From NCBI GenBank assembly GCA_013823505.1, contig PNMH01000108.1, forward strand, positions 1 to 10,463: a DNA stretch of 10,463 nt, given 5' to 3'. Position 1 is the first letter of the stretch. Every line of letters starts with the position of its first letter. The DNA is from Polaromonas sp. (GTDB lineage: Bacteria > Pseudomonadota > Gammaproteobacteria > Burkholderiales > Burkholderiaceae). The notes below the pieces were generated by a model. It was not told the DNA's origin. It saw only the letters and a program-made list of their open reading frames with translations, and did no database searches. Below are positions 5,966 to 10,463 of this stretch, piece by piece. The position numbers and the translations under genes are program-made.

Positions 5966-8116
5966 TTAAGGCATGCAGCACTTCTTGTACTTAATCCCGC
6001 TGCCGCAGTGGCATGGGTCATTCCGTCCGAGCTTCATACGTCGCGCGTCCCGCACGAACTTTGGCAAGGCATCACGTACCTGCAGCAGCGCCTTCATGTC
6101 GGCCGTCGATCGCTCCATCTCATCTGATGCTTCCCATGGGAAGTCGAGCGTGACACCGAATTGGACGTCGCTAGCTGGGCCGATAGAGATACCGAACCAC
6201 CGAGGTGCCCGCAGCGTGTACTTTCGTCTAACACAGTGATTCTCTAGGGTGGCGACCGCTTCGACAGAAGGCTTCGGATTGCAGTGGAAGGTGACGCCAG
6301 ATGGGTCCGTGCTGGACGCTAGCGTGACGTCATGTCGCTTACCGTCAATCTGTGTTTTCCGAGTCATTGTCTCGAGCAGCGAATGGACGTCTCTGCAAGA
6401 GTCCTCGGCCATTGACAGCAAGTGAAAGCCAAGCTCCAGGGTTGCAGGATCGGCCCGATCTTCAATCTGTTTGATGAGGCTCTCATAGAGAGTTCCGCGC
6501 ATCTTCGTAAGGATGCCGGTCGGGGTATCGGCGCCCGGCAGGCTGTCCCGTCGAACCATCATTGCTGTGTCCAGATCACGAGCAATCGAGTCATCAAGCA
6601 TAACGAGGACGTGCTCCTCATCGAGCCACAAGTTCTGCCGCAGGTGGTAGCCAAGTACGGTCAGCTCGTGCCCACTCATCAGCTTGTCGGTGGCGTCGAC
6701 GCGCAACTTCATATAGCTGAGCAATCGCAGCGGACTCGCCAACATCTCCGTCAGCGTGTCCAGTAGGAACACATCCATCACAAAGGGAGGTCGGATGACG
6801 TCGGTAGTCCCGAATTTCAGCGACTGCTTGACCTGGAACGCCAACGCTGGGTAATGGTCCGACACGAGGCTAACCAAGAATACCTCCTTGACGCTCTCCG
6901 GCAATGCGATCTCGTTTCCTACGTCATTGACCATTCGACATCCGCCCGCGAGCATCTCGTTCGCGCACAACCATCCTTGGTCGTAAGAGTCTTGGATAGC
7001 TGCGGCAAAGTCGGCTTTCAGTTTCTTGTCGTTCCCCTTGCGGGCAGAGATCGTGAGCTTCTTCGCCTTTGCCTGCACGATGATGAGCCGGTCTCCATAG
7101 ATGACCAGAACATCCGCCTCTCCCGCGACATCTTTGCCACGAAACAGATTCACATTCGTGTGGACATGATCGCGCCCAAAGACTCCGGACAGGCGTCGCG
7201 CGGCGAACTGCTCAGTAAAGGCCCCACGATGCTTCGCCGCCATTGATCGGTAGGCCTTGTCTTCCCACATCCAGAAGAACGGGGATTCATAAAGAGCTTC
7301 TAGTACGGCGTAGTGAGAGAACAAAAGCACAGTCCCACGACCGGTTGGAAGCAGCGGCCAAGCGGCAACCTCATTGAAGTCACCGGCCTCTTTGAATCCG
7401 GCGTTGTCCCCTGAGCAAGTGAAGGTGCGAAAGAAGGCATCCACCACTTCCTTTGCGACGCCACTATGGAAAGTGACTTCTTCCTGAGAGAACTCGAACG
7501 CGGGTAGCCACGTTGATGGGGGTGCTTTGGCGGTCCGTGACTCCACGAGCAGCCGAGTCACCTTTTGGTCCATCAGGCTGCACATGGTCTTTGCGACGGT
7601 TCGCGCTTGACCGCTGGTGAAGCCCTTGTTCTTAAGAATCCATTCGTCATCGGCACCGTACTTTTCAGGCACTAGGTCGCGGTACTGAAACGCGTAGGCC
7701 GATTCGGTGCCATAGAAGATGGGTTCACGCATCCCGGGGCCGTGCCAAGGGTTCGGCACTGCATCACCAGATTTGGCTGCATCCAACATCGCCGCAAACA
7801 TGGGGTACGACATAGCGTCGTGCAGCTCTTTCATCAAGGCATCAGTACGCTTGACGTAGCCCTGTATCACCTCGGGCCTCTGCTGAACGAGGTCAAGTGG
7901 TTTCTTTGCCATCAAACCGATGACCGTCGTCAGTTCAGTACGAATGAGTCGCTCTTTGCTGAACAGCCAATCCATGTCCTCTGGCTTCAGCTCCCCCTGA
8001 ATGTGAATGACGTTGTCACGAAAACAGAGTTGTGCGACTGCGTGAACAAACCCTGGTGATATAGCTAACGCTTCAAGTTCTTCAAGAATCTGGATCTCTT
8101 CCCTCGGCTTATTCAT
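5966..8116 (-). CDS. Large protein with PD-(D/E)XK-like nuclease core and C-terminal SEC-C zinc motif
   Basis: This 716-aa protein is of unknown specific function. Its C-terminus, GRNDPCHCGSGIKYKKCC (697-714), is a textbook SEC-C motif with Cys702, Cys704, Cys713 and Cys714 able to bind zinc. The middle part contains HRGAFTEQFAARRL (297-310) and then GEADVLVIYGDRLIIVQAKA (332-351). This fits a restriction-endonuclease-like (PD-(D/E)XK, NERD-like) core with candidate residues Glu302, Asp335, Gln348 and Lys350. The rest is not recognised; no signal peptide or membrane segment is seen. The ATG at 8116 is preferred because AGAGGGAG lies just upstream on the minus strand; a TTG at 8203 would add 29 residues without such a site. 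GC content and codon use are visibly lower and more mixed than in its neighbours, suggesting transfer. A defence or nucleic-acid role is inference. Confidence 0.85.
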   Translation of the reverse strand: MNKPREEIQILEELEALAISPGFVHAVAQLCFRDNVIHIQGELKPEDMDWLFSKERLIRTELTTVIGLMAKKPLDLVQQRPEVIQGYVKRTDALMKELHDAMSYPMFAAMLDAAKSGDAVPNPWHGPGMREPIFYGTESAYAFQYRDLVPEKYGADDEWILKNKGFTSGQARTVAKTMCSLMDQKVTRLLVESRTAKAPPSTWLPAFEFSQEEVTFHSGVAKEVVDAFFRTFTCSGDNAGFKEAGDFNEVAAWPLLPTGRGTVLLFSHYAVLEALYESPFFWMWEDKAYRSMAAKHRGAFTEQFAARRLSGVFGRDHVHTNVNLFRGKDVAGEADVLVIYGDRLIIVQAKAKKLTISARKGNDKKLKADFAAAIQDSYDQGWLCANEMLAGGCRMVNDVGNEIALPESVKEVFLVSLVSDHYPALAFQVKQSLKFGTTDVIRPPFVMDVFLLDTLTEMLASPLRLLSYMKLRVDATDKLMSGHELTVLGYHLRQNLWLDEEHVLVMLDDSIARDLDTAMMVRRDSLPGADTPTGILTKMRGTLYESLIKQIEDRADPATLELGFHLLSMAEDSCRDVHSLLETMTRKTQIDGKRHDVTLASSTDPSGVTFHCNPKPSVEAVATLENHCVRRKYTLRAPRWFGISIGPASDVQFGVTLDFPWEASDEMERSTADMKALLQVRDALPKFVRDARRMKLGRNDPCHCGSGIKYKKCCMP

Positions 8117-8200
8117 GACTCCCTCTGGTTTGGTGCGCTGACGTTCTGAAAGCCCATCACGGCGGGCTTCAATTGTCTGCTCTACGGCTGCTCGCGCTCG

Positions 8201-8226
8201 CAATTCAGATCAGCAATTCAGATCAC
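8201..8226. repeat. 13-bp tandem direct repeat upstream of the SEC-C gene
   Basis: CAATTCAGATCAG (8201-8213) is followed directly by CAATTCAGATCAC (8214-8226), differing only in the last base. An inverted repeat ACCGCT...AGCGGT (8225-8230, 8240-8245) adjoins it. The pair lies about 85-110 bp upstream of the SEC-C gene start, where a regulator site could be, and also at the junction with the higher-GC hipA region. No -35/-10 pair could be assigned with confidence. Confidence 0.55.
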
Positions 8227-8349
8227 CGCTCTGGGACAAAGCGGTCATTGGACGGAGCCATGGAGAGGGCCAGCTACCAGCCGACACCCGCCCTTGACTT
8301 CCCTGCAGCAATCAGCGGCCCCTACCCGGCAACTCGCTTCGTTGCAGCC

Positions 8350-9684
8350 CTACGCGCCGAACACCCGCTCACGCACAGCCATGTGCCCCGCAATAGTGGT
8401 GATCTCTTTCGCCGCAACGCCAGCCTCCCGCGCGAACTCACCCCAGCGTCGCACCGCGCCCGTCACGGCGTCGATGGCCTTGGGCAGCTCGGCCAGCAGC
8501 CCGAAGCGCTCGGCCACCACGCGCACGTCTGCGCGGGTGATGCCGTCGATCCGGCCGTTGACCGACATCTGGTGTTCGCGCACCCATTCGCTGTCGGGCC
8601 GGTAGGCGTGGGTGATGTCGTAGGCGGGCGCCAGTTCCCACTGGCCGCCCTCGCGCAGCAGGAACGAGAAGTTCTTGGTGTGGTCGTCGTTGTTGACGGC
8701 CAGCACGTTGAAGACCATGCGCCGCAGGATTTGCGCCAGCGCGGCGCGCTCCAGCTGCAGCGCCTGGGCGGTCTGGAACAGCTGGTTGTAGCTGTGGGTG
8801 CCGATCTGCTTGTAGTCCAGGTGCGCCAGGGCGCACAGGGTCTGCATGTGGTGGTGCCGGTCGCCGTCGCGGTCGAAGCGCCGGGTCATGAAGTGGGCGC
8901 GGCCGTTTTCCTGCAGCAGGCGGCAGGGCGACATGTCGATGCCCGCGGCCCGGGCCATGAGGTGGTAGGCGTATTCGATGCGGCCATAGCTGCGGGACGG
9001 GCCGAGTACCGCGTCGGGCCCGACGCCGTCGAACTTGAGCAGCCAGGCTTCGAAGCCGGGCGGGATGTCGAACTGCCCGGTGCGCACTTCCTGTGTGTCG
9101 GGGTTCCAGGCGATGGTGGCCTTGGCGCGCGCGCCGCCGGCCGAGGTGCCGACCTGGATGATCTGTTTGAGGGCGGTGGCGGCGTGGTCGTCGCCGGCAA
9201 AGTCGCCCTGCACCGCCCTGCGCGCGGCTTCCACGAGTTGCCCCATTTCGATGGCGGTGGGTTTGCTGGGTGAGGGGCCGCGCAGGGGGCCGAAGGTGAG
9301 CGCGCCCATGCCGCGTTTGCCCATGTAGGCCAGGCGGTCGAGCGCGGTGACGGCTTCCTTGCGCAGACCTCGCTCGGCCATCCAGGCGTCGATCAGGGCG
9401 TTGCCAAAGTCGTCGGGCAGGGCGTCGGCCAGCATGGCGGGCAGGCGTTTGTAGGTGGCCTCGGGCAGGTCGGCAAACAGGAAGGGTTGGCTGGCCTGCG
9501 ACAGCGGCATGTGCAGCGGGGCCAGTTCGATGCCGGTGCGGACCCAGGCTGGGTCGTAGCTGAAGGCGTAGTGGTTGCGCGTGGGTTCGCGGGCGACGGC
9601 GCCCACCCGCCGACCCCAGATGCGGACTTCGATGGCGTCGACGCTTTTGTAGGGGCTCTGCCGTGCTGGCTTGGACGTGGCCAT
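8350..9684 (-). CDS. hipA: HipA-family serine/threonine kinase toxin
   Basis: This is a 444-aa HipA-like kinase; Escherichia coli HipA phosphorylates GltX, causing growth arrest and persistence. Visible are the N-terminal HipA-N part (VRIWGRRVGAV to about residue 135) and the loop VGTSAGGARAKATIAW (178-193), matching the segment with the auto-phosphorylated serine (Ser181 here). HFMTRRFDRDG (264-274), the catalytic loop NVLAVNNDDHTKNFSF (326-341) with Asp333/Asp334 and Asn338, and the metal-binding Asp356 in LAPAYDI follow. All core residues look intact, so an active kinase is expected. The ATG at 9684 is four bases after the antitoxin stop, with AAGGAAG upstream inside that gene. Longer in-frame upstream sequence lies inside the antitoxin gene in another frame and is not coding. 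The true target cannot be read from sequence. Confidence 0.93.
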   Translation of the reverse strand: MATSKPARQSPYKSVDAIEVRIWGRRVGAVAREPTRNHYAFSYDPAWVRTGIELAPLHMPLSQASQPFLFADLPEATYKRLPAMLADALPDDFGNALIDAWMAERGLRKEAVTALDRLAYMGKRGMGALTFGPLRGPSPSKPTAIEMGQLVEAARRAVQGDFAGDDHAATALKQIIQVGTSAGGARAKATIAWNPDTQEVRTGQFDIPPGFEAWLLKFDGVGPDAVLGPSRSYGRIEYAYHLMARAAGIDMSPCRLLQENGRAHFMTRRFDRDGDRHHHMQTLCALAHLDYKQIGTHSYNQLFQTAQALQLERAALAQILRRMVFNVLAVNNDDHTKNFSFLLREGGQWELAPAYDITHAYRPDSEWVREHQMSVNGRIDGITRADVRVVAERFGLLAELPKAIDAVTGAVRRWGEFAREAGVAAKEITTIAGHMAVRERVFGA

Positions 9685-9688
9685 GGTG

Positions 9689-10006
9689 TCAGTCTTCCTT
9701 GGGTTGGCGGGGTTTGCGCGCGCGCTGGCGGGGGCCGCGCTGGCGCAGCATGTCCAGCGGGTTGATGGTGACCGCCGGCTGGAGGGTGGACAACCAGTCG
9801 GCCCGCCCCAGGACCTTGAGCACCGAGACGAAGGACGACAGCGAGGAGCCGTCACCGGTCTCCAGCCGGCGCACGGCGTTGATGGACACCCCGGCGGACT
9901 GGGCCACTTCTTCGAGGGTGAGGTTCTTGCGCAGGCGCTGCGCCCTGAGCTGCTCGCCCAGGTCCATCAGCAGCTCGGCAGTGGTGTTGGCTTGGTTCAT
10001 AAGCAT
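9689..10006 (-). CDS. hipB: HipB-like XRE-family antitoxin and autorepressor
   Basis: This 105-aa protein has a Cro/C1-type helix-turn-helix at about residues 14-68 (LGEQLRAQRLRKNLTLEE, then VAQSAGVSINAVRRLETGDG). A basic, proline/arginine-rich tail (RQRGPRQRARKPRQPKED) ends it. HipB proteins bind HipA to neutralise it and repress their own promoter. The gene lies directly upstream of hipA with a 4-bp gap, so the two are co-translated. The start may be the ATG at 10006 or the one two codons later at 10000; neither has a strong ribosome-binding site. Palindromes of the ATCC..GGAT type in the promoter support autoregulation. Confidence 0.9.
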   Translation of the reverse strand: MLMNQANTTAELLMDLGEQLRAQRLRKNLTLEEVAQSAGVSINAVRRLETGDGSSLSSFVSVLKVLGRADWLSTLQPAVTINPLDMLRQRGPRQRARKPRQPKED

Positions 10007-10009
10007 TCG

Positions 10010-10024
10010 TTTACGGATCGTAAA
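10010..10024. promoter_or_regulatory. Operator-like palindrome in the hipBA leader
   Basis: TTTACG-GAT-CGTAAA is a perfect inverted repeat just upstream of the hipB start codon and inside the predicted leader. It contains the ACGGAT core shared with the sites further upstream, so it is a likely HipB contact. Confidence 0.5.
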
Positions 10025-10044
10025 AGCCAGTTCAGCACTTTTTG

Positions 10045-10058
10045 ATCCGAAAACGGAT
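10045..10058. promoter_or_regulatory. HipB operator-like palindrome over the hipBA -10 region
   Basis: ATCCG-AAAA-CGGAT is a perfect palindrome that overlaps the edge of the predicted -10 element and the start point. Escherichia coli HipB binds TATCC-N8-GGATA; here the half-sites are the same but the gap is six bases. Binding would block transcription. Confidence 0.6.
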
Positions 10059-10085
10059 TTTAGTGATTTATGTATCCACAGACAA
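10057..10085 (-). promoter_or_regulatory. Sigma-70-type promoter of hipBA
   Basis: On the minus strand TTGTCT (10085-10080) and TAAAAT (10062-10057) are separated by 17 bp, matching -35 and -10 hexamers at 4/6 and 5/6. The start would be near 10050, about 45 nt before the hipB ATG. A TATCC-N10-GGAT pair (10073-10091) covers the -35 element. Confidence 0.6.
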
Positions 10086-10101
10086 TGGGATTCTTTTAAA
10101 A

Positions 10102-10115
10102 ATCCATAAACGGAT
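10102..10115. promoter_or_regulatory. Upstream HipB operator-like palindrome
   Basis: ATCC-ATAAAC-GGAT has the same 14-bp layout as the site at 10045-10058 and lies about 57 bp away, upstream of the -35 element. A further TCGGATC half-site is at 10150-10156. Paired sites like these would allow cooperative binding or looping. Confidence 0.5.
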
Positions 10116-10176
10116 ATTTATATGGAAAAAGAGAATTTTTCACCCATTTTCGGATCTTTAAGGACAAAGCATTTAG

Positions 10177-10311
10177 TTTCCCCCAGGAGCGGCACTGACC
10201 GATCAGCTCGGCTACACCAAAGCCGGGAACTACTGGAAGTGGCTCAAGGGCAACCCCAAAAAGGAAGGCAGTGAAGTGGTTAGCGCCACTCACCAGTTGA
10301 AGCTGGAAGCC
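10177..10311 (+). pseudogene. Fragment of a BRO-family phage antirepressor
   Basis: The plus-strand frame starting after the stop at 10174-10176 reads LTDQLGYTKAGNYWKWLKG, then NPKKEGSEVVSATHQLKLEA. This strongly resembles the N-terminal BRO domain of phage and prophage antirepressors (typical form: ..NYWK.LK..L.KEGSE..S..HQLKL.A.DGK). No start codon is available in this frame, and similarity stops after about 45 residues. Sequence beyond it (poly-Pro/Ala) looks like the shadow of the minus-strand gene at the window edge. The N-terminus and the larger C-terminal part are missing, so it is read as a prophage remnant. The assignment is from pattern memory. Confidence 0.55.
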
Positions 10312-10387
10312 CCGCAAGCAACGGCTCATCGCCCTGGACCAGTAGACCCAGGACTGGCTGCTCAATGCCCCCGGAATGAATCCAGGG

Positions 10388-10463
10388 TCATGCCCGCTCC
10401 ATCACCCCCAACAACCGCCGCAGCACCACCGTCTCCCGCTGCCCGTGCGCCTGCAGTGCTGCG
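10388..10463 (-). CDS. C-terminal end of an unidentified protein (cut by window edge)
   Basis: The minus strand reads AALQAHGQRETVVLRRLLGVMERA and then TGA (10390-10388). The residue mix and codon use are those of a real helical C-terminus in this GC-rich genome, and the other minus-strand frames here are less natural. Only 24 codons are visible, so no function can be given. An imperfect 7-bp stem (10369-10387) follows the stop but lacks a T-run. Confidence 0.4.
   Translation of the reverse strand, partial: AALQAHGQRETVVLRRLLGVMERA

Noticed and set aside
8117..8203. TTG start adding 29 residues to the SEC-C protein
   Set aside because: There is no ribosome-binding site before the TTG and it lies within the tandem repeat. 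The ATG at 8116 has AGAGGGAG upstream.
9685..9855. N-terminal extension of HipA into the antitoxin gene
   Set aside because: The added residues are Arg/Ser/Pro-rich frame-shadow of hipB. HipA similarity begins after the ATG at 9684, which is four bases past the hipB stop.
10096..10365. 89-codon minus-strand open frame upstream of hipB
   Set aside because: It covers the operator region and the reverse of the BRO-like fragment, and its protein resembles nothing known. The plus-strand reading explains the sequence better.

Overview
The window looks like chromosomal DNA of a diazotrophic proteobacterium, most probably a betaproteobacterium of the Burkholderiales. The evidence is the very GC-rich coding sequence with G/C-ending codons, the nifHD order, and an intergenic repeat between draT and draG that resembles the REP-like elements of Comamonadaceae. 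The genus cannot be fixed from sequence alone.

Region 1 (1-1821, mostly minus strand): the 5' part of nifD (nitrogenase MoFe alpha chain) and complete nifH (Fe protein), transcribed leftwards. A strong stem-loop lies between them. The nifH upstream region holds a near-consensus sigma-54 promoter, an IHF-like site and a perfect NifA upstream activating sequence. A second near-consensus sigma-54 promoter points the other way, so one NifA site lies about midway between two divergent promoters.

Region 2 (1822-5799, plus strand): a compact rightward gene run. It contains an unrecognised 202-aa protein, draT (nitrogenase reductase ADP-ribosyltransferase), draG (the matching glycohydrolase), an ArsC-fold nitrogenase-associated (NifO-like) protein, a small FmdB-type zinc ribbon protein and a YkgJ-type cysteine-cluster protein. 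Together with nifHD this is a nitrogenase plus its post-translational on/off switch: DraT would modify Arg102 of NifH to inactivate it and DraG would reverse this. The shared sigma-54/NifA control region suggests the switch is induced together with its target.

Region 3 (5800-8349): visibly lower GC and different codon use. It holds one large minus-strand gene for a 716-aa protein with a PD-(D/E)XK-like nuclease core and a C-terminal SEC-C zinc motif. It looks horizontally acquired and is a candidate, unproven, defence or DNA/RNA-processing gene. Inverted repeats lie on its left and a 13-bp tandem repeat lies at its promoter side.

Region 4 (8350-10463, minus strand): a HipA-family kinase toxin and its HipB-like XRE antitoxin as a tight pair. 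They sit behind an AT-rich promoter carrying several ATCC...GGAT operator-like palindromes. Beyond it lie a decayed BRO-family phage antirepressor fragment (plus strand) and the last 24 codons of an unidentified minus-strand gene. Regions 3 and 4 together read as an accessory stretch next to the nif/dra cluster. No rRNA, tRNA, CRISPR array or intact insertion sequence was seen.
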